64,000 bases of DNA from Corynebacterium sp. NML140438. Lineage in GTDB: Bacteria; Actinomycetota; Actinomycetes; Mycobacteriales; Mycobacteriaceae. A program made the translations under genes and the position numbers. The stretch lies in contig NZ_MLCQ01000003.1 of NCBI RefSeq assembly GCF_001875725.1, forward strand, positions 1-64,000, given 5' to 3'. Of the stretch, positions 17,717 through 26,127 are shown piece by piece; the first letter of the stretch is position 1; every line of letters begins with the position of its first letter. A model generated the notes under the pieces. It ran no database searches. It was not told the origin of the DNA and worked only from the letters and a program-made list of their open reading frames with translations.

Positions 17717-18546
17717 CCCAGCTCTTCGTAGTCCGCGGGGTGCGGGCCGTGGCGCCCGAACTCCTCCTCGTCGAGCGCGACGATGGCGGACATTTCTTCG
17801 GGGCTGAGCGTGAAGTCGAAGATATCCATGTTTTCACGCATCCGCTCCACAGACGTGGTCTTGGGGAACACGATCACGTCGTTTTGTAAGTGCCAGCGCA
17901 GTACCACCTGCGCTGGCGTTTTGCCGTGTGCCTCGGCGGCATCGGTGATCTCGGGGAAGTCCGTCAGGTCGTAGGCGCCGCCGCCGAGCGGTGCCCACCC
18001 CTCGATGGCGATGTTGTGCACGCGCATCGCGTCGAGCTCTTTCCAATTCTGAAACAGCGGGTGCAGCTCTACCTGGTTGACCACGGGGGTGACGTCGGTG
18101 TGCATCTCGATTTGCTCGATGTGCTCAGGCAGGAAGTTCGAGACGCCGATTGAGGTGGTGAGTTTGGCCTCCCGGAGTTTGATGAGGGACTTCCAAGCAT
18201 CCACGTAGGCACCCTGGCCTGGTAGCGGCCAATGAATGAGGTAGAGGTCCACGTGGTCAAGCCCGAGCTTCTCCAGCGACTCCTCGAGCGCCGCCGGAGC
18301 GTCGTGGTGGCGGTTGTTCCACAGCTTCGTGGTGATGTACAGCTCGTCGCGCGGGATGCCCGACTTCGCGATTGCCTTGCCGACGCCCTCTTCGTTCCCA
18401 TAAATGTGGGCTGTGTCGAAGTGCCGGTAACCGGCCTCCAACGCTTCGCTGACTAGTCGCTCGGCCTCCTGCGGGTCTACGCGGTGGAGGCCGTAGCCGA
18501 GTTGGGGGATTGATGTGCCGTCGTGAAGCGCAAACATGGGTACCAT
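17713..18546 (-). CDS. Aldo/keto reductase (2,5-diketogluconate reductase type)
   Basis: A 277-residue NADPH-dependent AKR with a TIM barrel. The catalytic set is visible: Asp and Tyr in HFDTAHIYGNE, Lys in YITTKLW, His in YLIHWPLPGQG. PKTTSVERMRENMDIFDF binds the cofactor phosphate. Substrates of this group are varied aldehydes and keto acids, so none is assigned. Starts at GTG 18555, ATG 18546 or ATG 18537 are possible, all with weak ribosome sites. It may be co-transcribed with the etf-cytochrome genes (10-bp gap). Confidence 0.88.
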   Translation of the reverse strand: MVPMFALHDGTSIPQLGYGLHRVDPQEAERLVSEALEAGYRHFDTAHIYGNEEGVGKAIAKSGIPRDELYITTKLWNNRHHDAPAALEESLEKLGLDHVDLYLIHWPLPGQGAYVDAWKSLIKLREAKLTTSIGVSNFLPEHIEQIEMHTDVTPVVNQVELHPLFQNWKELDAMRVHNIAIEGWAPLGGGAYDLTDFPEITDAAEAHGKTPAQVVLRWHLQNDVIVFPKTTSVERMRENMDIFDFTLSPEEMSAIVALDEEEFGRHGPHPADYEELG

Positions 18547-18556
18547 GCGCTTCACT

Positions 18557-19999
18557 CTAGCGGCTCGTCACCTTGCCAGTCGCTTGCGCCACCGGGGCAA
18601 CCAGCGCGGGACGTGCTAGCTTGCACACCACCGCGATAACGGCCGCTGCAACGAGGAACAGGATCACGCCGGTCCAGCTCGTGCCGTACACATCTGGGTT
18701 GACGTCGCCGGACGCGGCGAACATCGCGTTCATATTCCTTCGCAGGCCCGTGGTGAGCACCAGGAAGACGTGTACGACGGTGAACAGCACGAAGAACAGC
18801 ATGGTGGGGAAGTGGATGGCACGCGCCGCCTTCAATGGGAAGAACGTCCAGGACTTCGGCCACCACTCGCTCATGCGAGCGCCGGAGAGGATTGCTAGCG
18901 GAGCAGCGATGAATACCACCGCGAAATATGAAAGCTCCTGCAGCGCGTTGTAGTGCACCCACGGGTTCTCCGTCGGCCAGTCCAGGCTGAGGTACTGGAT
19001 GCCAGCGGAAATTGCCTGCGGGATGACCTCCCAGCTCGTGGGCACGATGCGCATCCACTGGCCGGTGGCGAACAGGACGATGTAGAACGCCACGCCAAGC
19101 GCCACCCACAGCACGTCAATCGTGAGGTGCAACCACAGGGTGAGCGAAATCTTCTTCTTGGGGTTCTTGCGCGGCGCCCAGTATGCCTCGGGTTTGCGCT
19201 CGTGGCGCACGGTCATACCAGTCTTGATGATGAGCGCCATGAAGAGCATATTGAAGAAGTGCGACCACCCCAGCCATGCCGGCAGTCCGACGGGCGCGCC
19301 TTCCGGTAGAGGCTGCTGGCCGGTGTAGCGCTCGATGAAGCTACTGCCCGTCGGCGTGTCGACGAACCACCGTGCAACCAGGATTGCCACCACGAACGCA
19401 GCAAGCAACGCGACGCCGCCGTACACCCACCAGCGACGCATTCGAGTTTGAGTCGGCGCAGGCGCAGGCTGCGTGGCCGACTTTGGGGGCATGGGCTGGG
19501 TTGGCTGCGGCGCGGACGCGGCTGCGGGCTCGGGAGCCTGCTGCGCAGGCTGACTCGATGCACCGTACAGCGGTGGAACCGCCACCGCGGCGTCCTCTGG
19601 GACGTCCACACTGGTGACAGGCGGGAATGGGTCGGCGCCAGTCGTGCGAGGCAGACCCTGGCGCACCGCGACTGTCGTCAGTGTCTCAGTTGGCTGCTCT
19701 GCTGCCAGCTGCTTAGGGGCGGTGCGTTCTGTTACCGCCGGGAAGACCTGCTGCACGTTCGGGTCCGTGGCGACTGCGACCGAGTCCGCGGGTGGCCACG
19801 ATTGGCCGTTTGGGACTCGAGGCAGGCCGCGACGAAGGGGCGTCGATACGTTGTCGGCGGGCTCGGCGGTAGGGACCGCTGAGGCGCCTGCGAGAGCGCC
19901 CGTCACATCCGGGTCGGGATCGACCGTGACGGTATCAACTGGTGGCCAGGGCTGCTCGTCCGCTCCACGGGGCAGGCCGCGACGAAGGTGCACCTGCAT
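18557..19999 (-). CDS. Membrane cytochrome b-like protein linked to etfBA
   Basis: A 480-residue protein with about six membrane helices after residue 188. Histidines in helices (SHFFNM, LWLHLTID, and two 14 residues apart in AIHFPTM...VVHVF) match di-haem b ligands of the HydC/b561-type cytochromes. The 187-residue cytosolic tail is Pro/Ala-rich with three copies of R-[RQ]-GLPR ... [WF]-PP (7-20, 57-70, 113-127). It starts by TAATG overlap with etfA. I infer that it takes electrons from ETF to the quinone pool. No haem or quinone binding has been shown. Confidence 0.75.
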   Translation of the reverse strand: MQVHLRRGLPRGADEQPWPPVDTVTVDPDPDVTGALAGASAVPTAEPADNVSTPLRRGLPRVPNGQSWPPADSVAVATDPNVQQVFPAVTERTAPKQLAAEQPTETLTTVAVRQGLPRTTGADPFPPVTSVDVPEDAAVAVPPLYGASSQPAQQAPEPAAASAPQPTQPMPPKSATQPAPAPTQTRMRRWWVYGGVALLAAFVVAILVARWFVDTPTGSSFIERYTGQQPLPEGAPVGLPAWLGWSHFFNMLFMALIIKTGMTVRHERKPEAYWAPRKNPKKKISLTLWLHLTIDVLWVALGVAFYIVLFATGQWMRIVPTSWEVIPQAISAGIQYLSLDWPTENPWVHYNALQELSYFAVVFIAAPLAILSGARMSEWWPKSWTFFPLKAARAIHFPTMLFFVLFTVVHVFLVLTTGLRRNMNAMFAASGDVNPDVYGTSWTGVILFLVAAAVIAVVCKLARPALVAPVAQATGKVTSR

Positions 20000-20979
20000 T
20001 ACTCAGACGCCTCCGAGCCGCGGCGAGCGGCGATTTGCTCGATGAGCTCCGGCACAACGTCGAAGAGATCGCCGATGATGCCGAAGTCCGCAATATCAAA
20101 CAGTGGGGCGTCCTCATCGTTGTTGATCGCGATGATGGTGTCGGCCGTCTGCATGCCTACGAGGTGCTGCACCGCGCCGGAAATACCGATGCCGATGTAG
20201 AGCTTCGGGCTGACCACGACACCGGTCTGACCGATCTGGGCATCGTGGCTGATCTGGTCCTCGTCCGCGGCGGAGCGCGTCGCGCCGACTGCAGCGCCGA
20301 GCTCGTCGGCGAGCCCGCCCACAAGCTGCTCAAACATGTCCGCATCGCCCAAGGCGACGCCGCCTGCGACAACACGGTCTGCGGTGAGCAGCTCAGGGCG
20401 CGTCGACGTGCGTACCACCGGCGTCACCGACGTCACCGTTGCTGCGCGCGTGCCGGACGCAGTGACGTCCAGTTCGTGGACCTCGGGCGACGTGGCAGTC
20501 GCGCGGCGATCGATCGCGCCGACGCGCACCGTAATAATCGGCGCCGAGTGGGTGGCCGCGGCTGTGGCGGTGTAGGCACCACCGTAGTTTTCGTGGTCCG
20601 TCACAATGCCCTGGTCGTCGCGGCGAACATCGATTGCGTCGGTCAGGAGCGCCTTGCCCTTGCGCACCGCCAGACGGGACGCCACGTCGCGGCCTCGGAC
20701 GGAGTGGGCGAGGATGATGGCCGCCGGATCAGTGGCGTTGAACGCGGCCTCGGCGGCGTCGACAAGGGGGACAGCCTGCTGCTGTGTGTCGATGTTCGCC
20801 GTGAGCACCACTGCTGCGCCGAGCTCGCCGAGCGCCTCGGTGTGCGCCGGGCTGGTGGTGAGCACGACCGGAGTCCCTAGAGGCGTGGCCGCACCGATGA
20901 GTTCGGCGGCGGTGGGGTCAAGCTGGTCGTCGTGCGTTGCATCGAGCACGACCAAAACTGTGCGGGGAGAGGTTGCCAT
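19999..20979 (-). CDS. etfA: Electron transfer flavoprotein alpha subunit
   Basis: A 326-residue ETF alpha chain. The C-terminal FAD domain is recognisable from GGVALGDADMFEQLVGGLADELGAAVGATRSAAD, QIGQTGVVVSPKLYIGIGISGAVQHLVGM and IIAINNDEDAPLFDIADFGIIGD. With EtfB it carries electrons from acyl-CoA and other dehydrogenases. AAGGA lies 7 nt before ATG 20979. It is 46 bp after etfB and overlaps the cytochrome gene start. Confidence 0.95.
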   Translation of the reverse strand: MATSPRTVLVVLDATHDDQLDPTAAELIGAATPLGTPVVLTTSPAHTEALGELGAAVVLTANIDTQQQAVPLVDAAEAAFNATDPAAIILAHSVRGRDVASRLAVRKGKALLTDAIDVRRDDQGIVTDHENYGGAYTATAAATHSAPIITVRVGAIDRRATATSPEVHELDVTASGTRAATVTSVTPVVRTSTRPELLTADRVVAGGVALGDADMFEQLVGGLADELGAAVGATRSAADEDQISHDAQIGQTGVVVSPKLYIGIGISGAVQHLVGMQTADTIIAINNDEDAPLFDIADFGIIGDLFDVVPELIEQIAARRGSEASE

Positions 20980-21025
20980 GTCAGTATCCTTCAAGGTCCT
21001 TCAAGCGTGTGCGTTCGTTCGGCGG

Positions 21026-21805
21026 TTAGATGTAGTGCTTCTCTGCGAGGAAGTCGACCAGCTGGGCAACAGCGTTCGGGCCATAGTCGATGATTTCGCC
21101 GCGCTCGCGCGCAGGACGCTTTTCGACGTCCACCATGATCGCCCGCGGCCGTGCGAAATCTTCCGCGTCGACGCCGAGCTCCGCCAACGTCAGTGTGTGG
21201 AGTTCCTTCTTCTTTGCCGCCATCAGGCCCTTGAAGTTGGGGAAGCGCGCATCCGGGTATTCGTCTGAGACCGCCACCAGCGCCGGGAGCTGCGCCTCGA
21301 GGGTCAACGTGGCGTGATCGCTGACCTGCGTGGCTGTCACCGTCTCGCTATCAAGCGTGACGTCGGTGGCATTCGCAATTGCTGGCCACCCGAGCAGCTC
21401 AGCGAGCAGCCCGGCCATGACGGCGCCACCACCATCCGAGGAAGCTGTACCGAGCACCACCAGGTCATAATCCTGCTTACGCAGGGCCGCTGCGAGCACC
21501 TCTGCCGTCAGTGTCACGTCCGCGCCGAGCAGCGCGTCGTCGGCAATGATGTAGGCATCGTCAGCGCCCATCGCGATACCTTTACGCACGCTGGCGTGCG
21601 CCGTTTCTGGTCCCACTGTAATGAGGTCAACGGTTGTTTCTTCGTCGCCGTGGGCTTCCTTTAGCCGCATCGCGGCTTCGACGGCACGCTCGCAGACTTC
21701 GTCAGCGACAACGTCACCGGAGCGGTCGGTCAGGCCGGTTTCCAGATTCAGGTCGCGGTCGCCGTAGGTGTCCGGGACCTCTTTCAGCAACACAGCAATG
21801 TTCAC
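21026..21805 (-). CDS. etfB: Electron transfer flavoprotein beta subunit
   Basis: A 259-residue ETF beta chain. MNIAVLLKEVPDTYGDRDLNLETGL is the usual N-terminus, and the AMP/ADP-binding region contains VVLGTASSDGGGAVMAGLLAELLGWP. It forms a heterodimer with EtfA. The start is GTG with AAGGAG 7 nt upstream. It is the first gene of etfB-etfA-cytochrome b. Confidence 0.95.
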   Translation of the reverse strand: MNIAVLLKEVPDTYGDRDLNLETGLTDRSGDVVADEVCERAVEAAMRLKEAHGDEETTVDLITVGPETAHASVRKGIAMGADDAYIIADDALLGADVTLTAEVLAAALRKQDYDLVVLGTASSDGGGAVMAGLLAELLGWPAIANATDVTLDSETVTATQVSDHATLTLEAQLPALVAVSDEYPDARFPNFKGLMAAKKKELHTLTLAELGVDAEDFARPRAIMVDVEKRPARERGEIIDYGPNAVAQLVDFLAEKHYI

Positions 21806-21865
21806 GAAACGCTCCTTATTACGGTGGGGTGCTAAACGGTAGGCATTCTAGCGCACTGGCCTGGA

Positions 21866-22675
21866 TTAAAAGTCAAATCCCCCGAAGTCGAAGCTGCCGC
21901 CGTCGCCAAAGAGACCGCCGTCACCGAACAAGCCCTCGCCACCGGCATCGCCCATGTCGCCCATCTCGCCGGCGTCGCCGATCGCTCCTGCGTCACCCAT
22001 ATCGCCGAGATCTCCTGCACCGGCGTCACCGAAGTCTCCGGCCTCAAACGCTTCGGGTGACGGCGTGCCAGCCATGCCGGCGAACATCGCCGAGTAGAAC
22101 ATCATCGAGCTTGCGGCCCACATGCCGGTCATCATCGCGGGCGCCCACCACGCGGTGGAGTACCAGCCCGCGGGCACCGGGCGGCCGGCGACCACACCCC
22201 CGGGGTAGTAGTTCGGCGTTCGCTCCGACGCGTACGGGGAGGCAGTGACTGTGGTGCCGTCTTCCTGGCGGATCGTCCGCTCCTCAGTGACTCGGCCTGC
22301 GCGGCGCTGACCCTCCAGTTCTGGAAGCTCAGGGCCGGCTGGCAGGCCCATGATCTCGCGAGCTGCCTTGACGTAGTGCAGGCCCTCCAACGCAGACTCG
22401 CGGGCAAGCATCGCTTGCTTCGGCGTCGTCGCCTGGCCAAGCGCGCCACTTGCGGCGTTATAGCGCTCGGAAGCGTCCGCCATCGCCTGGGTCGATGCGG
22501 CGTCGGTACCGGAGATGCTCAGGACCTGCGAGCCTAGACGCTCCGTCCAGCGACGCGCGTCCGCGAGGGCGTCCTCAAGCTGGAGTTGCTCCCGCTGGTT
22601 GTTTGAGCTGCTCTGGCGACTCTTGATCAGGTATACGGCAGCGCCAACGATGGCGAGGATCAAAATGAGGTTCAT
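21866..22675 (-). CDS. Membrane-anchored protein with Gly/Asp repeat tail
   Basis: A 269-residue protein. Residues 2-18 form an N-terminal membrane anchor. A helical region (about 25-110: LEDALADARRWTERL, ALEGLHYVKAAREIM) follows, then a Trp/Met-rich middle. From about residue 205 the chain is built of GDxGDAG and GDMGDAG units and ends in FGDGGSFDFGGFDF. I do not recognise a characterised family. It lies 60 bp before etfB on the same strand. The tail repeats could vary in number between strains. Confidence 0.7.
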   Translation of the reverse strand: MNLILILAIVGAAVYLIKSRQSSSNNQREQLQLEDALADARRWTERLGSQVLSISGTDAASTQAMADASERYNAASGALGQATTPKQAMLARESALEGLHYVKAAREIMGLPAGPELPELEGQRRAGRVTEERTIRQEDGTTVTASPYASERTPNYYPGGVVAGRPVPAGWYSTAWWAPAMMTGMWAASSMMFYSAMFAGMAGTPSPEAFEAGDFGDAGAGDLGDMGDAGAIGDAGEMGDMGDAGGEGLFGDGGLFGDGGSFDFGGFDF

Positions 22676-22774
22676 AGCTGTAGAAAGCTCCTTCGGGATC
22701 GGCCATGAAAGAATCGGTACTTACAAGGTGCAACGCATACGCAGGGAAGAAAGTTCCACGCTAAGCGCATGGTT

Positions 22775-22803
22775 TTGTCTGGAAGTAGGCCGTGGGTTAC
22801 ACT
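22775..22803 (+). promoter_or_regulatory. Promoter for tRNA-Gly
   Basis: TTGTCT (22775-22780), 17 bp, then TACACT (22798-22803). Spacing and the -10 fit a SigA promoter. The tRNA starts 25 nt downstream. Confidence 0.6.
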
Positions 22804-22828
22804 TGCGCCCAACGCCTTTTGGTGGAGT

Positions 22829-22903
22829 GGGAATGTCGTATAGTGGCTAATACCTCAGCCTTCCAAGCTGAAGACGCGGGTTCGATTCCCGTCATTCCCT
22901 CCA
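22829..22903 (+). tRNA. tRNA-Gly (anticodon TCC)
   Basis: The acceptor GGGAATG pairs with CATTCCC. The anticodon loop in CAGCCTTCCAAGCTG gives TCC (reads GGA), and the T-arm is GGGTTCGATTCCC. CCA is encoded at 22901-22903. Confidence 0.95.
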
Positions 22904-22918
22904 AATACAATACGAATG

Positions 22919-22952
22919 AACGCGGTTGCACGAGATGTGTGGCCGCGTTTTT
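22919..22952 (+). terminator. Terminator after tRNA-Gly
   Basis: AACGCGG and CCGCGTT form a 7-bp stem with a 17-nt loop, followed by a T-run. Confidence 0.6.
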
Positions 22953-22994
22953 GTTTGTTCAAGTGCAGCCCAATAGCTGTGATGAACTGTGGAT

Positions 22995-23024
22995 TTGCGT
23001 ATTGCGTGAGCGAATGGTTATAGT
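22995..23024 (+). promoter_or_regulatory. Promoter for tRNA-Pro
   Basis: TTGCGT (22995-23000), 18 bp, TATAGT (23019-23024), 28 nt before the tRNA. Confidence 0.55.
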
Positions 23025-23052
23025 TGCCAACGTCGCAATGAGCAATCATTCG

Positions 23053-23126
23053 CGGGGCGTGGCGCAGTTTGGTAGCGCACCTGCTTTGGGAGCAGGGGGT
23101 CGCAGGTTCAAATCCTGTCGCCCCGA
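23053..23126 (+). tRNA. tRNA-Pro (anticodon TGG)
   Basis: The acceptor CGGGGCG pairs with CGCCCCG. The anticodon stem CCTGC/GCAGG encloses TTTGGGA (anticodon TGG), and the T-arm is CAGGTTCAAATCCTG. CCA is not encoded. Confidence 0.95.
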
Positions 23127-23130
23127 CATC

Positions 23131-23162
23131 AACAAGCCCGCTAGAAATAGCGGGCTTGTTTA
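23131..23162 (+). terminator. Strong terminator after tRNA-Pro
   Basis: A perfect 13-bp stem, AACAAGCCCGCTA with TAGCGGGCTTGTT, with a GAAA loop and trailing Ts. It separates the tRNA from tig, whose start is 42 nt further on. Confidence 0.85.
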
Positions 23163-23203
23163 CATATTCGTACCATTTACCCGATTAAATACAGGAGTAA
23201 TCC

Positions 23204-24556
23204 GTGAAGACTTCCGTCGACAAGCTCAGTGAGACTCGTGTCAAGTTGGACGTCAGCGTTCCTTTCGATGAGCTCGGCAAGGAAATCGACCAGGCGTACA
23301 AGACAATTGCGCAGCAGGTCAACATTCCTGGCTTCCGTCGCGGTAAGGCTCCCCGCCAGCTGATCGACGCCCGCTTCGGCCGTGGCCCGATCCTGGAGCA
23401 GGTTGTCAACGACATGCTGCCAACCCGCTACGAGAAGGCTGTCCTGGAAAACGGTCTGAATCCGATCGGTCAGCCGGAAATCGACATCACGAAGATCGAG
23501 GACAACGACGTCGTCGAGTTCACCGCAGAGGTCGACGTCCGTCCAGAGATTACTGTCCCTGACTTCTCCAAGATTGACGTCACCGTTCCGGCCCTCGAGG
23601 TCAGCGACGAGGACGTCGACAAGGAGATCGACCAGCTCCGCGAGCGCTTCGGTGAGTTGAAGGACACCAAGCGCAAGATGAAGACCGACGACTTCGCAGT
23701 CATCGACCTGCACGCTGAGGTCGACGGCGAGAAGGTTGAGGAGGCCTCCACCGAGGGTCTGACCTACCAGATCGGTTCGGACGACCTGATTAAGGGCCTC
23801 GACACCGCGCTGCGCGGTATGAAGACCGGCGAGGACAACGAGTTCACCGCCACCATCGAATTCGGCGAGCACAAGGGCAAGGAAGCCACCATCAAGGTGC
23901 ACGTCCAGCAGTCGAAGGAGCGCAAGCTCCCTGACTTCGATGATGAGTTCGCGCAGATGGCATCTGAATTCGACACCGCTGAGGAGCTTCGCGAGTCCAC
24001 CAAGGAGCAGCTCGCTGAGGACAAGAAGACCCAGCAGGCAGCTGACATCCGCGACGAGGTGCTGAAGGCCGCGCTCGAGGAGACCAAGTTTGAGCTTCCG
24101 AAGTCCATCGTCGAGGAGCAGGAGCACAACATGCTCCACCAGATGCTCGGCCAGCTGGCGCACGACGAGGCAGCTGTTGCACAGTTCCTCGAGGCTCAGG
24201 GCATGACCCGCGAGGAGTTCGACAAGAAGAACCATGAGCAGGCCGAGTCCGCTGTCCGCACCCAGCTGTTCCTGGACGCTGTCGCTGACCAGGAGGAGCC
24301 TGAGGTTTCCCAGCAGGAGATGACCGACCACATCCTGTTCACTGCGCAGTCCTACGGCATGGATCCGAACCAGTTCGTGGCGCAGCTGCAGCAGGCAGGC
24401 CAGATCGGCAACCTGTTCGCGGACGTCCGCCGCGGTAAGGCACTTGCAACCGCTATCTGCCGTGTCTCCGTCAAGGACGACAAGGGTGAGACCGTCGACC
24501 CGAATGACTACTTCGGTGAGGTTGAAGAGGAAGAGGCAGAGGCTTCCGAAGGCTAA
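23204..24556 (+). CDS. tig: Trigger factor, ribosome-bound chaperone
   Basis: A 450-residue chaperone and peptidyl-prolyl isomerase. The N-terminal ribosome-binding domain has [14 protein letters not shown] (the GFRxGxxP motif, about 41-54). The FKBP-like domain (about 150-240) contains [17 protein letters not shown] and [18 protein letters not shown], then the helical C-terminal arm follows. The tail is Glu-rich. The start is GTG after AGGAG. It is followed by a terminator and then clpP1P2, the usual order. Confidence 0.96.
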   Translation: MKTSVDKLSETRVKLDVSVPFDELGKEIDQAYKTIAQQVNIPGFRRGKAPRQLIDARFGRGPILEQVVNDMLPTRYEKAVLENGLNPIGQPEIDITKIEDNDVVEFTAEVDVRPEITVPDFSKIDVTVPALEVSDEDVDKEIDQLRERFGELKDTKRKMKTDDFAVIDLHAEVDGEKVEEASTEGLTYQIGSDDLIKGLDTALRGMKTGEDNEFTATIEFGEHKGKEATIKVHVQQSKERKLPDFDDEFAQMASEFDTAEELRESTKEQLAEDKKTQQAADIRDEVLKAALEETKFELPKSIVEEQEHNMLHQMLGQLAHDEAAVAQFLEAQGMTREEFDKKNHEQAESAVRTQLFLDAVADQEEPEVSQQEMTDHILFTAQSYGMDPNQFVAQLQQAGQIGNLFADVRRGKALATAICRVSVKDDKGETVDPNDYFGEVEEEEAEASEG

Positions 24557-24571
24557 ATCGTTTGGCAAAAC

Positions 24572-24614
24572 GCCCCGGTGATGCACACATGCTGTGCGTT
24601 CGCCGGGGCATTTT
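24572..24614 (+). terminator. Terminator after tig
   Basis: GCCCCGG and CCGGGGC pair, with an inner GCACA/TGTGC pairing, followed by TTTT. Confidence 0.75.
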
Positions 24615-24642
24615 ATTCTCCGCCACGAAGCCAGAATGCATG

Positions 24643-24660
24643 TGTACGCCATCAGCGAAC
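24643..24660. promoter_or_regulatory. ClgR-type box upstream of clpP1
   Basis: TGTACGCCATCAGCGAAC has the CGC-N5-GCG core with the A/T and AAC flanks of the ClgR operator described for corynebacteria. ClgR activates clpP1P2 under proteolytic stress. The box lies 88 bp before the clpP1 start. No clgR gene is in the window. The match is by eye, with about one mismatch to the consensus I recall. Confidence 0.5.
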
Positions 24661-24747
24661 AACCCCGTGCAAAGTGGACTATCGGAGTAGGGTGGTGGCA
24701 TTGTTGACGCTACATAAAAGAGTTTGAACCACGAAGGAGCCATTTTT

Positions 24748-25329
24748 ATGACATCCCCATCGCAGGGCATGAACTTGGGTGATTCTGTCTATGAGCGCCT
24801 GCTGCGCGAGCGCATTATTTTCCTGGGCCAGCAGGTTGACGACGAGATTGCGAATAAGCTGTGCGCGCAGATCCTGCTGCTGTCCGCGGAGGACCCGACT
24901 CGCGACATTTCGCTGTACATCAACTCCCCGGGTGGTTCTGTAACCGCAGGCATGGCGATTTACGACACGATGAAGTACTCCCCGTGCGACATCGCGACCT
25001 ACGGCATGGGCTTGGCGGCATCGATGGGCCAGTTCCTGCTTTCCGGCGGCACGAAGGGTAAACGTTACGCGCTGCCGCACGCACGGATTATGATGCACCA
25101 GCCGTCCGCAGGCGTCGGCGGTACCGCTGCTGACATTGCTATCCAGGCTGAGCAGTTCGCCGCAACGAAGCGCGAGATGGCGCAGCTTATCGCTGAGCAC
25201 ACCGGCCAGACCTTCGAGCAGATCACGAAGGACTCCGACCGTGACCGTTGGTTCACGGCCCACGAAGCAATGGAGTACGGCATCGTGGACCACGTTATTG
25301 AGAGCGCCCAGGGCTCGATCAGCAACTAA
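24748..25329 (+). CDS. clpP1: ATP-dependent Clp protease subunit ClpP1
   Basis: A 193-residue serine protease subunit. Ser92 in GLAASMGQF and His117 in MMHQPS, with a later Asp, form the catalytic triad. [18 protein letters not shown] is the oxyanion strand. In actinobacteria ClpP1 and ClpP2 assemble as two different heptameric rings and work with ClpX or ClpC. ATG 24748 has AAGGAG 8 nt upstream. It is 20 bp ahead of clpP2. Confidence 0.95.
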   Translation: MTSPSQGMNLGDSVYERLLRERIIFLGQQVDDEIANKLCAQILLLSAEDPTRDISLYINSPGGSVTAGMAIYDTMKYSPCDIATYGMGLAASMGQFLLSGGTKGKRYALPHARIMMHQPSAGVGGTAADIAIQAEQFAATKREMAQLIAEHTGQTFEQITKDSDRDRWFTAHEAMEYGIVDHVIESAQGSISN

Positions 25330-25349
25330 GTAGACAGGAGAATATACGT

Positions 25350-25970
25350 ATGTCTTTCCAAATGCCTTCCTCCCGCTACGTGCTGCCACAGTTCTTGGAG
25401 GAGACCTCCTTCGGCACGAAGCAGATCGATCCGTACGGCAAGCTCTTCGAGGAGCGCATCGTCTTCCTTGGCACCCAGGTCGATGACACCTCCGCGAACG
25501 ACATCATGGCGCAGCTGCTCGTGCTGGAGTCCCAGGACCCGGATCGCGACATCACGATGTACATCAACTCGCCAGGTGGCTCGTTCACCGCGCTCATGGC
25601 GATTTACGACACCATGCAGTACGTCCGTCCTGATGTTCAGACAGTGTGCCTTGGCCAGGCTGCGTCCGCTGCGGCGGTCATTCTTGCCGCGGGTGCTCCG
25701 GGCAAGCGCGCAGCGCTGCCGAACTCGCGGGTGCTGATTCACCAGCCCGCCACGCAGGGCACCCAGGGCCAGGTTTCTGACCTTGAGATCCAGGCCAACG
25801 AGATCGAGCGCATGCGCCGCCTGATGGAGGACACGCTCGCGCACCACACTGGTCGCACTGCGGAGCAGGTTCGCATCGATACAGACCGCGACAAGATCCT
25901 TACTGCGCAGGAAGCTGTCGAGTACGGCATCATCGATCAGGTCTTTGATTACCGCAAGCTGAACGGCTAG
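25350..25970 (+). CDS. clpP2: ATP-dependent Clp protease subunit ClpP2
   Basis: A 206-residue partner of ClpP1. Ser106 in GQAASAAAV and His131 in LIHQPA are in place. It carries a longer N-terminal stretch (1-30) than ClpP1, as the second ring usually does. AGGAG lies 8 nt before the ATG. A terminator ends the operon. Confidence 0.95.
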   Translation: MSFQMPSSRYVLPQFLEETSFGTKQIDPYGKLFEERIVFLGTQVDDTSANDIMAQLLVLESQDPDRDITMYINSPGGSFTALMAIYDTMQYVRPDVQTVCLGQAASAAAVILAAGAPGKRAALPNSRVLIHQPATQGTQGQVSDLEIQANEIERMRRLMEDTLAHHTGRTAEQVRIDTDRDKILTAQEAVEYGIIDQVFDYRKLNG

Positions 25971-25987
25971 AGCGACTCAGTTTATCG

Positions 25988-26021
25988 ACGCCACCACGGG
26001 TAACCGGGGTGGCGTCTTTTT
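25988..26021 (+). terminator. Terminator after clpP2
   Basis: GACGCCACC and GGTGGCGTC form a 9-bp stem followed by five Ts. Confidence 0.85.
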
Positions 26022-26127
26022 GTGCGCCTGAGAAGTGTGATTAAAAGGGCACAAATAGACAGACCGTGCGGTACATTCTTCACACATCTGCGAAAACACG
26101 AGACGTGAAGATAAAGGAAAGAGCACA

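Noticed and set aside
26036..26053. TGTGA...GCACA resembling a GlxR site
   Set aside because: The spacer is 8 bp rather than 6 and the second arm is imperfect.
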